NCBI GenBank assembly: GCA_040112665.1
Contig: CP157796.1
Location: 932,813 to 996,812, forward strand
From: Oceanicaulis sp.
GTDB lineage: Bacteria > Pseudomonadota > Alphaproteobacteria > Caulobacterales > Maricaulaceae
Direction of reading: 5' to 3'
DNA: 64,000 nucleotides
Shown: positions 45,483 to 54,477 of the stretch, piece after piece
Position numbering within the stretch: position 1 is the first letter of the stretch
How the letters are laid out: each line of letters starts with the position of its first letter
Translations under genes and position numbers: made by a program
Notes under the pieces: generated by a model
What the model saw: only the letters and a program-made list of their open reading frames with translations
The model's database searches: none
Told to the model about the DNA's origin: nothing

Positions 45483-46063
45483 GCCGCTTCCGGTCCTTCC
45501 TCGTGCGACCAGACCGCGCCGCACACCGCCAGATAATCCGCCCCGGCCTCGATCACCGAAGGCGCGTTGTCGAGCGTGATCCCGCCGATCCCCACGCAGG
45601 GGATTTCGAACAGATCGCGCCACCATGTCAGAAGCTCAAGTGAAGCCGAGCTTTTCGGCGTTTTCGTGACGGTGGGAAACAGCGCGCCGAACGCCACGTA
45701 GTCCGCGCCCTTCTCCCCCGCCACCATCGCCAGATGCCGGCTGTCATGACACGTCACCCCGACGATCCCCTGACGGCCGATCGCCGCGCGGGCGTCTTCA
45801 TAGCGCGCGTCGTCCTGGCCGACATGCACGCCGTCGCAGCCCAGCTTCGAGGCGAGTGCTGGATCGTCGTTCATGATCACGGTGACGCCGCGTTTTTTCG
45901 CGATCTCGACGAGTTTCGGCGCCAGCGTACGGGTCTCGGCCGCGTCGTGATCCTTCAGGCGGATCTGAAGCGCGGCGACCGCGCCCGCATCGAGCGTGCG
46001 CGCGAGCGTTTCGGCGAAGCCGGGGTCGATCCGGGGCGGGGTGAGCAGGTAGAGTTCGGCCAT
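45452..46063 (-). CDS. thiE: Thiamine phosphate synthase
   Basis: A 203-residue TIM-barrel protein joining the thiazole and pyrimidine moieties of thiamine. LQIRLKDHDAAE near the N-terminus (ThiE-type R/K phosphate contacts), MNDDPALASKLGCDGVHVGQDD, GVTCHDSRHLA, FGALFPTVTKTP and GIGGITLDNAP all match family positions. No TPP riboswitch signature appears in the short 65-base upstream gap. No other thi gene is nearby, and the 3' end overlaps the Sel1 gene. Confidence 0.88.
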   Translation of the reverse strand: MAELYLLTPPRIDPGFAETLARTLDAGAVAALQIRLKDHDAAETRTLAPKLVEIAKKRGVTVIMNDDPALASKLGCDGVHVGQDDARYEDARAAIGRQGIVGVTCHDSRHLAMVAGEKGADYVAFGALFPTVTKTPKSSASLELLTWWRDLFEIPCVGIGGITLDNAPSVIEAGADYLAVCGAVWSHEEGPEAACAAFSKLLS

Positions 46064-46128
46064 GACCTATCCGATTAACCCGGCCCGGCCCGTTCGAAAA
46101 GCACCCAGCGCGGCGCGTGACGGAGCAG

Positions 46129-47952
46129 CTAGCCTTCGAGCTCCTCGCGCAGCATTTCGAGCTCCAGCCAGCGCTCTTCCTTGGCGGCCTTGTCCTGCCC
46201 GAGCGCGGCGTGTTCGAGCGAGAGGCGGTTGAAGCGTTCGGGGTCGCGGCTGAACAGGCCGGCGTCGGCCAGCTCCCGCTCGATTACGGAGAGGCGCCGC
46301 TCGATGGCGTCGATCTCGCCGGGCAGGGTTTCGAGCGCGTGCTTGTCCTTGAAGCTCATCTTGGCCGATCGCGCAGCCTTGGGCTTGTCGGCCTTCGGCG
46401 CAGACGCCGTCCTGGCCGCCGCCGCTTCGGCCTTGCGCGCTTTCACGCCTTCGCCGCGCTGGGCGACCATGTCGGCGTATCCGCCCGCATAGACCCGCCA
46501 GACGCCGTCGGATTCCCAGGCGATCGTCACGGTCGCGGTGCGGTCGATGAAGTCCCTGTCGTGGCTCACCAGAAGCGCGGTGCCGTCATACTCGGCGATC
46601 AGCTCTTCGAGCAGATCGAGGGTTTCGAGATCGAGATCGTTGGTCGGTTCGTCCAGCACCAGAAGATTGGACGGCAGCGCCAGCGCGCGCGCCAGCATCA
46701 GCCGCGCCCGCTCCCCGCCCGACAGCGCCTTAACCGGGGTGCGCACCTGTTCGGACGTGAACAGGAAGTCCTTCATGTAGGCGGCGACGTGCTTGACCTG
46801 CCCGCCCACCTCGACGCGCTCGCCGCCGCCCGGCGCGATGGCTTCCGACACCGTCCAGTCCGGTTTCAGCGCCGCGCGCTTCTGATCGAGGCTCGCGATC
46901 TCCAGATTGGCGCCCAGCCGCACGGTTCCCGCATCCGGGGCGAGCTCGCCGGTGAGCAGGCGGATGAGCGTGGTCTTGCCCGCGCCGTTGGGCCCGACCA
47001 GCGCGACGCGGTCGCCGCGGGCGATCTTGATCGACAGATCCTCCACGATCGGCCGGCCGTCGTATGACTTGCTGATCTTGTCGGCCTCGACCACCAGCTT
47101 GCCGGACCGGTCCGCCTCGCTGAGCGTGAGATTGGCCGCGCCCTGCGGGCCGCGCCAGGTCTTCAGCCGGGACTTCATGTCGGCAAGTTCACCCACCCGG
47201 CGGACGTTTCGCTTGCGCCGCGCAGTGACGCCGTAGCGCATCCAGTCCTCTTCGCGCGCGATCTGGCGTTCAAGCTTGTGGCGCTCGGTCTCCTCGGCCT
47301 CGAACACCTCGTCGCGCCAGGCCTCGAAATGCGCAAATCCCTTGTCCAGCCGGCGGGTCACGCCGCGATCAATCCACACGACGGCGCGGGTGAGGTTTTC
47401 CAGAAAGCGCCGGTCGTGACTGATGATCACGAGCGCGCCCTTTCTCGATTTCAGCTCGCCTTCGAGCCATTCGATCGCGGGCAGGTCGAGATGGTTGGTG
47501 GGCTCGTCCAGCAAGAGGATGTCGGGATCGGGCGCGAGCGTGCGCGCCAGCGCCGCCCGGCGCGCCTCGCCGCCCGACAGCGTGTCCGGCGCGGCGTCGG
47601 GATCGACGCCCAGATGCTCGACCAGATAGTCGGCCCGGTAGGCGTCGTCGCCCGGCGCGAGACCGGCCCGGACATAGTCGATCACGCTCTCAAAGCCGGC
47701 GAGGTCGGGTTCCTGCGGCAGGTAGCGCACGGTCGCGCCGGGATGCACGAAGCGCTCGCCGGTGTCGGACTCGATGATGCCCGCCGCGATCTTCAGAAAC
47801 GAGCTCTTGCCTGAGCCGTTACGGCCGACCAGCCCGATCCGGTCGCCCTCGCCGACGATCATCTCCGCGCTGGTCAGAAGCGGGGTGGCGCCGAAGGTCA
47901 GCGCGATGTCGGAAAGCGTGAGAAGCGGCGGCGCCATGAGCGAGCGGTCCAT
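46129..47952 (-). CDS. uup: ABC-F family ATPase, Uup-like
   Basis: A 607-residue duplicated ABC ATPase without membrane spans. The first ABC has Walker A GLVGRNGSGKSSFLK, signature LSGGEARRAAL and LLLDEPTNHLD. A charged linker near 240-290 follows. The second ABC has ALVGPNGAGKTTLIR, LSGGERARLML and LVLDEPTNDLD. The C-terminal 80 residues form a Lys-rich hinge and a coiled coil (FKDKHALETLPGEIDAIERRL), the Uup hallmark that binds branched DNA or ribosomes. ATG 47937 (MAPPLLTLSDIALTFG) is an equally good start. Confidence 0.93.
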   Translation of the reverse strand: MDRSLMAPPLLTLSDIALTFGATPLLTSAEMIVGEGDRIGLVGRNGSGKSSFLKIAAGIIESDTGERFVHPGATVRYLPQEPDLAGFESVIDYVRAGLAPGDDAYRADYLVEHLGVDPDAAPDTLSGGEARRAALARTLAPDPDILLLDEPTNHLDLPAIEWLEGELKSRKGALVIISHDRRFLENLTRAVVWIDRGVTRRLDKGFAHFEAWRDEVFEAEETERHKLERQIAREEDWMRYGVTARRKRNVRRVGELADMKSRLKTWRGPQGAANLTLSEADRSGKLVVEADKISKSYDGRPIVEDLSIKIARGDRVALVGPNGAGKTTLIRLLTGELAPDAGTVRLGANLEIASLDQKRAALKPDWTVSEAIAPGGGERVEVGGQVKHVAAYMKDFLFTSEQVRTPVKALSGGERARLMLARALALPSNLLVLDEPTNDLDLETLDLLEELIAEYDGTALLVSHDRDFIDRTATVTIAWESDGVWRVYAGGYADMVAQRGEGVKARKAEAAAARTASAPKADKPKAARSAKMSFKDKHALETLPGEIDAIERRLSVIERELADAGLFSRDPERFNRLSLEHAALGQDKAAKEERWLELEMLREELEG

Positions 47953-48057
47953 GCGGAAGGGCGAGAGACCCTTGCGTTAGCCCAGCTCAGCCCCGCTGTC
48001 ATGGGGCGTGTCAGGGACCGCGTTGCAGCGGGCCGGCCGCGCGGCGAGACTGCGGGC

Positions 48058-48645
48058 ATGAGCCCGCTCTCCGAATCAGACCGCGAAGCCGCCCTGATCG
48101 ACGCGGTCCGAGCCGACCCGGTCGCCGAGGCGATCCTTTTACGCGCGCCGGAGCTGGGCCTTTCCGATTGGGCGCTCTGCGCCGGGGCGGTCTACCAGAA
48201 TGTCTGGAACGCGCTCACCGGCCGGCCCGCCGGATACGGGATCAAGGATTACGACCTCGCCTATTTCGATGCGGGCGATCTCAGCTGGGAGGCCGAAGAC
48301 GCGGTCATACGGCGCTGCGCGGACGTCTTCGCCGACCTTCCCGCCCCGGTCGAGATCAGAAACCAGGCGCGCGTGCATCTCTGGTTTCCCGAGCGGTTCG
48401 GCCGGACCATCGAGCCGTTCACCTCGACCGAGGACGGGATCGCCCACTACGCCGCGTCGGCTCACATGGCGGGCCTCCGACGAGAGGCGGACGGGTCGCA
48501 CACCGTCCTCGCCCCGCGCGGACTCTCCGATGTGTTCGCGATGAGGCTGGCGCCGCGCGCGCCGGAAACCGACACCGCCGATTACCGCGCCAAGAGCGAG
48601 CGGATGAAGCTCACCTGGCCAGAAATCGAGCTGAGCTGGGTCTGA
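48058..48645 (+). CDS. Nucleotidyltransferase-like family protein (COG3575 type)
   Basis: A 195-residue protein. The pair ALCAGAVYQNVWNALTGRPAGYGIKD and YDLAYFDAGDLSWEAEDAVIRR matches what I know of a small family annotated as nucleotidyltransferase-like, in which an Asp pair would bind metal; here it reads KDYDLAYFD, so the second Asp position is Ala. R-N-Q-A-R-V-H-L-W-F-P and TSTEDGIAHYAASA are also typical. Substrate unknown. An upstream in-frame ATG at 48001 is possible, but the chosen start fits the family better. Confidence 0.8.
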   Translation: MSPLSESDREAALIDAVRADPVAEAILLRAPELGLSDWALCAGAVYQNVWNALTGRPAGYGIKDYDLAYFDAGDLSWEAEDAVIRRCADVFADLPAPVEIRNQARVHLWFPERFGRTIEPFTSTEDGIAHYAASAHMAGLRREADGSHTVLAPRGLSDVFAMRLAPRAPETDTADYRAKSERMKLTWPEIELSWV

Positions 48646-48648
48646 GCC

Positions 48649-49071
48649 CTACTTCGCAAACACCTGGTCGTCGTTCCGGAAGGCCTTGAACTCCAGCGCG
48701 TTGCCGGCGGGGTCGCGGACGAACATCGTCTTCTGCTCGCCCGGCTGGCCTTCGAAGCGCAGATAGGGGTCGATGAGGAACTCCGTGCCGGCGCGGCGGA
48801 AGCGCTCGGCCAGCGCGTCGAAGTCCTCATAGCTCAGCAAGAGCCCGAAATGGCGCACCGGCACGGCCTTGCCGTCGACCGCGCTGGTTTTCGCCTTCGC
48901 GCAGTCGGCGGGGCTGAGATGGGCGACGATCTGGTGGCCGTGAAAGTCGAAATCGATCCAGTCCGCGCTCTCCCGCCCGGTCGGGCAGCCCAGAAGCTCG
49001 CCGTAGAAGCGGCGCGCCGCGTCGAGATCGTCGACCGGAAAGGCGAGGTGGAAGCGGGGGCGGGCGGTCAT
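48649..49071 (-). CDS. VOC (glyoxalase/bleomycin-resistance fold) family protein
   Basis: A 140-residue protein with two beta-alpha-beta3 modules: [22 protein letters not shown] with [13 protein letters not shown] in the first, and [24 protein letters not shown] with [16 protein letters not shown] in the second. H and E residues at the family metal positions are present (FHLAF, HQIVAH, HFG, LEFK). It may be a dioxygenase or lyase; the substrate cannot be told. Convergent with the nucleotidyltransferase gene, divergent from hslU. Confidence 0.9.
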   Translation of the reverse strand: MTARPRFHLAFPVDDLDAARRFYGELLGCPTGRESADWIDFDFHGHQIVAHLSPADCAKAKTSAVDGKAVPVRHFGLLLSYEDFDALAERFRRAGTEFLIDPYLRFEGQPGEQKTMFVRDPAGNALEFKAFRNDDQVFAK

Positions 49072-49166
49072 CGGCGGAGCTCCTTTGCAGGGCGGACTTT
49101 GTACCGCGCCGATTTAAGCCCTACATGGGGGCCGACGCGAGCCGAAACCTTGCCCGGAAGGCCTTC

Positions 49167-50471
49167 ATGACCGACTTCTCCCCGCGCGAAATCGTCCACG
49201 AACTCGACCGCCACATCATCGGCCAGAAGGCGGCCAAGAAGGCGGTGGCGATCGCGCTGAGAAATCGCTGGCGCAGAAAGCGCCTGCCTGCGGGCCTGCG
49301 CGAGGAGGTCACGCCGAAGAACATCCTGATGATCGGCCCCACAGGCGTGGGCAAGACCGAGATCTCCCGCCGCCTGGCGAAACTCGCCGGCGCGCCGTTC
49401 CTGAAGGTCGAGGCCACGAAATTTACCGAGGTCGGCTATGTCGGCCGCGACGTCGACCAGATCGCCCGCGATCTGGTGGAGGTCGCAATCGCCATCGTGC
49501 GCGAGAAAAAGCGCGAGGAGGTCAAATCCAAGGCCCATGCGGCCGCCGAGGCGCGCGTGCTGGACGCCCTGGTCGGCCCTGGCGCGGGACCGTCCACCCG
49601 TGAAACCTTCCGCAAGAAGCTGATCTCCGGCGAGCTCGACGAGAAGGAAATCGAGATCGAGGTGCGCGACGACGCCTCGCCCATGGGCGGGATGGACATT
49701 CCCGGCATGCCCGGCGGGGTGGGGATGATCAATCTCTCCGAACTTCTGGGCAAAGGCTTCGGCGGCAAGACCAAGACGCTGCGCACCACGGTCAAGGACG
49801 CCTATGAGCCGCTGATCGCCGAAGAGGCCGACAAGCTGGTCGATGAAAGCCAGATCCAGTCCGAAGCCCTGACCCTGGCCCAGGAAGAGGGCATCGTCTT
49901 CTTGGACGAGATCGACAAGGTCTGCGCGCGGGCCGACGCGCGCGGCGCTGACGTCAGCCGCGAAGGCGTGCAGCGCGATCTCCTGCCCCTGATCGAGGGC
50001 GCGACGGTGGCCACCAAGTACGGCCCGGTGAAGACCGACCACGTATTGTTCATAGCCTCGGGCGCGTTTCACACCGCCAAGCCCAGCGATCTGCTGCCCG
50101 AGCTGCAGGGCCGCCTGCCGATCCGGGTCGAGCTTGAAGCGCTGACCCGGGACGATTTCCGCCGCATCCTCACCGAACCCGAGGCGAGCCTGACCACCCA
50201 GTATGTGGAGCTGATGAAGACCGAGGGCTTCACCCTGACCATCGAGGACAGCGCGGTCGACGCCATCGCCGAGATCGCCGCGGAGGTGAACGCAAGCGTC
50301 GAGAATATCGGCGCGCGCCGGCTGCAGACCATCATGGAGAAGGTGGTCGAGGAGATCAGCTACACCGCGTCCGACCGCGAGGGCGAGGCGCTGGTGATCG
50401 ACGAGGCCTATGTGCGCGAGCGTGTCGAGACCCTGTCGAAGAACACCGACCTGTCGAAATTCATCCTCTGA
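49167..50471 (+). CDS. hslU: ATP-dependent protease ATPase subunit HslU
   Basis: A 434-residue AAA+ unfoldase of the HslUV protease. [21 protein letters not shown] starts the family sequence. Walker A is [16 protein letters not shown], followed by the pore motif [13 protein letters not shown]. An intermediate domain spans about 110-230, Walker B is [12 protein letters not shown], and the C-terminal tail DLSKFIL docks into HslV. ATG 49167 has GGAAGG upstream. hslV, usually next to hslU, is not in this window. Confidence 0.97.
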   Translation: MTDFSPREIVHELDRHIIGQKAAKKAVAIALRNRWRRKRLPAGLREEVTPKNILMIGPTGVGKTEISRRLAKLAGAPFLKVEATKFTEVGYVGRDVDQIARDLVEVAIAIVREKKREEVKSKAHAAAEARVLDALVGPGAGPSTRETFRKKLISGELDEKEIEIEVRDDASPMGGMDIPGMPGGVGMINLSELLGKGFGGKTKTLRTTVKDAYEPLIAEEADKLVDESQIQSEALTLAQEEGIVFLDEIDKVCARADARGADVSREGVQRDLLPLIEGATVATKYGPVKTDHVLFIASGAFHTAKPSDLLPELQGRLPIRVELEALTRDDFRRILTEPEASLTTQYVELMKTEGFTLTIEDSAVDAIAEIAAEVNASVENIGARRLQTIMEKVVEEISYTASDREGEALVIDEAYVRERVETLSKNTDLSKFIL

Positions 50472-50475
50472 CGTA

Positions 50476-51108
50476 TCAGTCCGCGCTGGCCCGCTTCCAG
50501 CTGTCGAGCGCGCGCAGCCGGTCGAAATAGGCGCGCACCGGTTCGGGCGCGCCGTCGAACTGCTTGGTGATCTTCAGAAGATACAGCATGTAGCCCACGC
50601 TCATGTCCGCCGCCGTGAGCCGGCCGGCGGCGAGGAACTCACGGCCGTCGGCGAGCCCGCGCTGGGCGATAAGCCCCAGCTGGGTGTCGACGGTCTGCCG
50701 CGCCCATTTCAGCATTTGCGGATTGCGCTGATGCTCGGGCAACAGGAAGGAGTGGGCGAGCACGAGATTGGTCGCCATCGACATCGTCGCTTCGCCGAAA
50801 TGCAGCCATTCGAGATAGCGCGCATAGTCCGGCTCGCCGGGCTCCACCGCGAGCGGGGTGGCGCCGTGCTTCGTGACGAGGTACTGCACGATCGCCACGC
50901 TTTCGAGGATCACCAGATCGCCGTCGGTCAGGGCGGGCACCTTCTGGATCGGATTGATCGCGCGATAGGCCTCCCCGCCGACATTGCCCCGGTCGAAAGC
51001 GACGCGTTCGAGCTTGTGGGGCAGGCCCATCTCCTCGAGACACCAGCGCACCCGGACCGAGCGGCTCATCGGGGCGTGATAGAGGGTGAGGCGGGGTTCG
51101 GGGACCAT
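50476..51108 (-). CDS. Glutathione S-transferase family protein
   Basis: A 210-residue protein. The thioredoxin-like N-terminal domain reads LTLYHAPMSRSVRVRWCLEEMGLPH, with the Ser-rich active-site loop; NPIQKVPALTDGDLVILESVAIVQYL has the cis-Pro and the glutathione-contacting E-S. A helical C-terminal domain follows (FLAAGRLTAADMSVGYMLYLL). Function is probably detoxification or thiol transfer. ATG 51108 is chosen over an open extension to 51225. Convergent with hslU (4-base gap). Confidence 0.92.
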   Translation of the reverse strand: MVPEPRLTLYHAPMSRSVRVRWCLEEMGLPHKLERVAFDRGNVGGEAYRAINPIQKVPALTDGDLVILESVAIVQYLVTKHGATPLAVEPGEPDYARYLEWLHFGEATMSMATNLVLAHSFLLPEHQRNPQMLKWARQTVDTQLGLIAQRGLADGREFLAAGRLTAADMSVGYMLYLLKITKQFDGAPEPVRAYFDRLRALDSWKRASAD

Positions 51109-51223
51109 GGCGCGTGCTCCGTCAGACTTGGGCCGCAGAGCATGGCCGAGTTCGCCGAAGAATCCAGCCTCGTGCGCGCGAAGCCGCTGGCGAGGGTTCG
51201 CGCGACGGCGTAGAACGCCGCCC

Positions 51224-51847
51224 ATGAGCCATATCGACAGCTACGACCATGTGCTGGTGGGCTATTTCGGCCCGCTGCCCGTCTATCGTCCGCTCGAGGA
51301 CATCGCATTTCCGCCCGAAGGCGAGCGCAGCGAGGATTTCGGCTGCCGCACCGACCAGATCGTCATCGGCGGCGGCAGCGGCGAGCATCCCGGCCTGGTG
51401 CTCGAACGCCCCGGCGCGGCGATGGCCGCCTTCGCGCTTGAAAGCGATTCCTTCGCCTTCCCCACGGTCGAACGCATCGCGCTGGACGCCCATGTCGGCG
51501 CCGCGCCGGTCCACCAGCGCTACGGCTGGACGAAGGATCGCGAGCGCAGCTTCGCCAGGCTCTGCCGGTCGGACGCGATGGTGAACGCCCACTGGCCGGG
51601 CGCGGGCGATCTCGACCGCTGGCTGACGCTGGGGTTCGGGGAGTTCTGCTATGCGGCGATGCCCGAGCTCGACCCCGACATGGCCGCAAGGTTGCGCGGG
51701 TTTCAGCGCGAGCCGCTCAAGCACGTTTACTACAGCAACATCCTGCTGCCCCCGCCCGGCCTGCCGGTCTATGCGCGCAGCGGAACCGCGTTCGAGGCGC
51801 GCCTGCGCCATCCGGTCGAGAAGGCGGACAAGTCCGGCGAGGCGTGA
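51224..51847 (+). CDS. Hypothetical protein
   Basis: A 207-residue protein from ATG 51224. No signal peptide or membrane segment. Notable segments: IDSYDHVLVGYFGPLPVYRPLEDIAF, GCRTDQIVIGGGSGEHPGLVLE, FGEFCYAAMPELDPDM and PLKHVYYSNILLPPPGLPVY. No family recognised. The TPR-like gene follows 54 bases later on the same strand and may be co-transcribed. An in-frame extension to 51086 exists but overlaps the divergent GST start region. Confidence 0.7.
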   Translation: MSHIDSYDHVLVGYFGPLPVYRPLEDIAFPPEGERSEDFGCRTDQIVIGGGSGEHPGLVLERPGAAMAAFALESDSFAFPTVERIALDAHVGAAPVHQRYGWTKDRERSFARLCRSDAMVNAHWPGAGDLDRWLTLGFGEFCYAAMPELDPDMAARLRGFQREPLKHVYYSNILLPPPGLPVYARSGTAFEARLRHPVEKADKSGEA

Positions 51848-51900
51848 CGCCCCGCCGGGCCGGGGTTAATCTCGGCGCTTCCGGCAAAGGAGGCCCAGCC

Positions 51901-52509
51901 ATGTCCGTCATCGCCGCGCTCGCTTTGATGCAGGCCGTTCCGCTCGACGCGATCGAGACCTATGACCGCAACGACTGGGACCGCACGGTCACGCAATGCG
52001 ACGTGGTCATCGGCCATCCCGACGATCCCGAAGCGGTCACCGGCGGCGTCGAGCGCGAAGCCGCCGACCTGCCCGCGGCGATCGAAGCCTGCGAAGCGGC
52101 GGTCGCAGCCGATCCGGAAAACCCGCGCCTGAACTACCAGCTCGCCCGCGCGTACGGCTATTCGGGCATGCACGCCGAAGCCCAGCCCCACCGCGACGTG
52201 GCGCTCACGGCGGGGTACCCGCAGTCGCTCTTCGTGGTGGGCTATATCCGGCTCATCGGCTGGGACGGGCAGGACCCCGACCCGTGCTATGGCGGCGAGC
52301 TGATCCGGCTGTCGGCCGAGGCGGGCCGGTTCGCAGGCCTTGTCGGCTTTCCCCATTACGCGCTCTCCGGCGCGTTCGAGGGCTGCGAAACCTATCCGGT
52401 GGTCGACGACGCCGAGATGCTGGGCTTTCTTGACGCCGCCGAAGCGCAGACGGGCGATTTTTATCGCACCGCTCTGATCGAGCAGATGCGCGCGCGGATC
52501 ACCGAGTAG
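51901..52509 (+). CDS. Short tetratricopeptide-like protein
   Basis: A 202-residue protein from ATG 51901, with an excellent AAAGGAGG Shine-Dalgarno. The middle contains a TPR-like stretch: AIEACEAAVAADPENPRLNYQLARAYGYSG, then GGELIRLSAEAGRFAGLVGFPHYALSGAFEG, which resembles a Sel1 repeat. Three Cys are in CDVV, ACEAA and DPCYGG. The weakly hydrophobic N-terminus (MSVIAALALMQAVPL) may be a short signal. Role unknown; protein-protein contact is likely. Its stop abuts the convergent amidohydrolase stop. Confidence 0.8.
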   Translation: MSVIAALALMQAVPLDAIETYDRNDWDRTVTQCDVVIGHPDDPEAVTGGVEREAADLPAAIEACEAAVAADPENPRLNYQLARAYGYSGMHAEAQPHRDVALTAGYPQSLFVVGYIRLIGWDGQDPDPCYGGELIRLSAEAGRFAGLVGFPHYALSGAFEGCETYPVVDDAEMLGFLDAAEAQTGDFYRTALIEQMRARITE

Positions 52510-54423
52510 CTATTCCGCCGCCACCGCCTGGGCTTCAGGCTCGCTCTGCGGGGTCCAGCTTCTGTGACGCAGGGCGCGGCCCAGCGTCTTGCGGCCGGCG
52601 GCTTCGGTGAAGCGCGCGCCGTCCCAGACCTTCTCGCCGCCCACGAACACTGCGGCGACCACGCCGTCGGACCGGTTGACCAGCTGTTCGTGCTCGTATT
52701 CGGCGCGCCAGACGAAGCGCTGTGCGGCTTCGGCGTCGTAGGCCTTGAGCGCTTCAGGATCGATCACGGCGAGATCGGCCCGGTCGCCGACCTCCATCCT
52801 GCCCGCGTCCACGCCGATGAAGTCGGCCGGCTCGCTCGTCATGCGGCGCACCTGGCTCGCGACGCGGTCCAGCCCTTCCTCCTGGGCGATCTTCAGACAG
52901 CGCAGATTGCCGTCATAGAAGGCCATGTTGGTGATGTGCGCACCGGAATCGTTGAAGCCGGGCAGGATTTTCGGATGGTTCAGCAGGGCGCGCATCTTTT
53001 CCGGATCGCGGTTGGCCGACACCGTCCACCAGCGCAGACCCAGATCGTATTCGCGGAACAGCGCCAGCATGAAACCGGCCTCGGTGTCCGCCTCCTCGCC
53101 CAGCGCCTCGAAGGCGCGGCGCTCGTCGCTGTCGCGGGCGAGGGCGGGATCGGCGCGCCAGGCTTTGAAGCGCTCGAACACCTGCTCGAAGGTCTCGCCG
53201 GTCCAGATGTCCGGCCCGCCGGAATGAAACACCATCTGGGCGAAGTCCCGGTCGAAGGCGAGGCTCTCCATGCGCAGCGCCCGCTTCAGCCGCGCCGGGC
53301 CGAACCCGGTCTTGCCGGTCATCCACATCGCCGAGAAGCGCTTCCTGAACTCGCGGTTCTCGATGAGAGCGCGGCGGCCGTCGCGGTCTTCGAGATCGAG
53401 CTCGTTGAGTTCGCGCAGGGCCGGGATTTCCTCGGCCAGCGGATTGACCGGCCCGTCCCAGAACACCTTGAAGGGGGCTGCGAGCGCCTGCAGGCGGAAT
53501 TTTCCGTTCAGAAGCGGCGAGTTGAAGATCGAGGTCAGGGCAAGAGCCAGCCAGCGGATCGTGCGGTTCGCCGCCACGTCGAGCGCAGCGACCGCCGTGA
53601 TCTTCAGGGGCTTGCCGTAGAGCCGGCCCGAGGTCAGCAGGAAGTTGCGAATCACCGCGGCGGGGCTGTCCTTGGGCGGCGTCGCCTGCCAGATCCGGTC
53701 ATGCTTTCTGAGGACTCCGGTCAGCCGCTTGAGCTCGCGATACTGGCCGAACTGGGAGGGGATCTTCACCTTCCGATTGGGGTCCTCGGAGAGGAAATGG
53801 AAGGGCAGGGCGTCGGTCGAAAATCCCGGATAGCCTTCCTGCACCGCCTGTTCGAGCAGGGCCTCCATCCGGTCGAGATCGTCGCCGGTCGCCTTGCGGC
53901 TGACCGAGCCGTTCAGCCCCATCACCTCGCAGCGCAGCATGGAGTGCGGGATCATCGGGATGACGTTGCAGCCCAGCGGCAGCTCGTCGAGATGGGCGTA
54001 ATATCCCGCAGACGTCGACCAGGTCGCATTGTCGGCCAGCTTTCTGAGCACGGGCTTGGGCATGTTCTCGACCCGGGCGAAGCAGTCGACCAGCGGGTCC
54101 TCGCCGTTTCGCCGCTGCGCGCCATAGGCCAGACCCAGCGAGCAATTGCTCATCAGCACGGTGGTCGTACCGTGCCGGACCGCCTCGCTGAGGGCGGGAT
54201 CGAATTCGACCTCGAGATCGAGATGGGTGTGGATGTCCAGAAGGCCGGGCATGACCCACAGGCCTGAGGCGTCGACGACTTCGGCTGCCTCTTCGGGATC
54301 GAGACCCGGTCCGCGTTCGGCGATCCGCCCGCGCGCGATCGCCACGTCCTCGACGCGCGGTTCGCCGCCGGTCCCGTCGATGACGAGGCCGCCTTTCAGG
54401 AGCGTGTCCCAGCGCCGGGTCAT
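52510..54423 (-). CDS. Metal-dependent amidohydrolase, D-aminoacylase-like
   Basis: A 637-residue protein of the N-acyl-D-amino-acid deacylase/dihydroorotase superfamily, longer than the usual ~480-580. N-terminal beta domain with LLKGGLVIDGTGGEPRVEDVAI, then the metal motif GLLDIHTHLD with H65 and H67. GTTTVLMSNCSLGLA and FSTDALPFHF lie in the barrel, FNDSGAHITNMAFYDG holds the catalytic Asp, and the C-terminal strand region VGDRADLAVIDPEALKAYD closes the fold. Substrate unknown. ATG 54423 follows GGGAGGAGA. Next upstream on the same strand is the MEST-like hydrolase, 54 bases away. Confidence 0.88.
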   Translation of the reverse strand: MTRRWDTLLKGGLVIDGTGGEPRVEDVAIARGRIAERGPGLDPEEAAEVVDASGLWVMPGLLDIHTHLDLEVEFDPALSEAVRHGTTTVLMSNCSLGLAYGAQRRNGEDPLVDCFARVENMPKPVLRKLADNATWSTSAGYYAHLDELPLGCNVIPMIPHSMLRCEVMGLNGSVSRKATGDDLDRMEALLEQAVQEGYPGFSTDALPFHFLSEDPNRKVKIPSQFGQYRELKRLTGVLRKHDRIWQATPPKDSPAAVIRNFLLTSGRLYGKPLKITAVAALDVAANRTIRWLALALTSIFNSPLLNGKFRLQALAAPFKVFWDGPVNPLAEEIPALRELNELDLEDRDGRRALIENREFRKRFSAMWMTGKTGFGPARLKRALRMESLAFDRDFAQMVFHSGGPDIWTGETFEQVFERFKAWRADPALARDSDERRAFEALGEEADTEAGFMLALFREYDLGLRWWTVSANRDPEKMRALLNHPKILPGFNDSGAHITNMAFYDGNLRCLKIAQEEGLDRVASQVRRMTSEPADFIGVDAGRMEVGDRADLAVIDPEALKAYDAEAAQRFVWRAEYEHEQLVNRSDGVVAAVFVGGEKVWDGARFTEAAGRKTLGRALRHRSWTPQSEPEAQAVAAE

Positions 54424-54477
54424 GCGCGTCTCCTCCCGATGCCCCACGGTTGTCCACCGCATCCGCCCGATCTGTCG

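Noticed and set aside
45990..46128. TPP riboswitch before thiE
   Set aside because: The gap before thiE is only 65 bases and lacks the CUGAGA core and partner helices.
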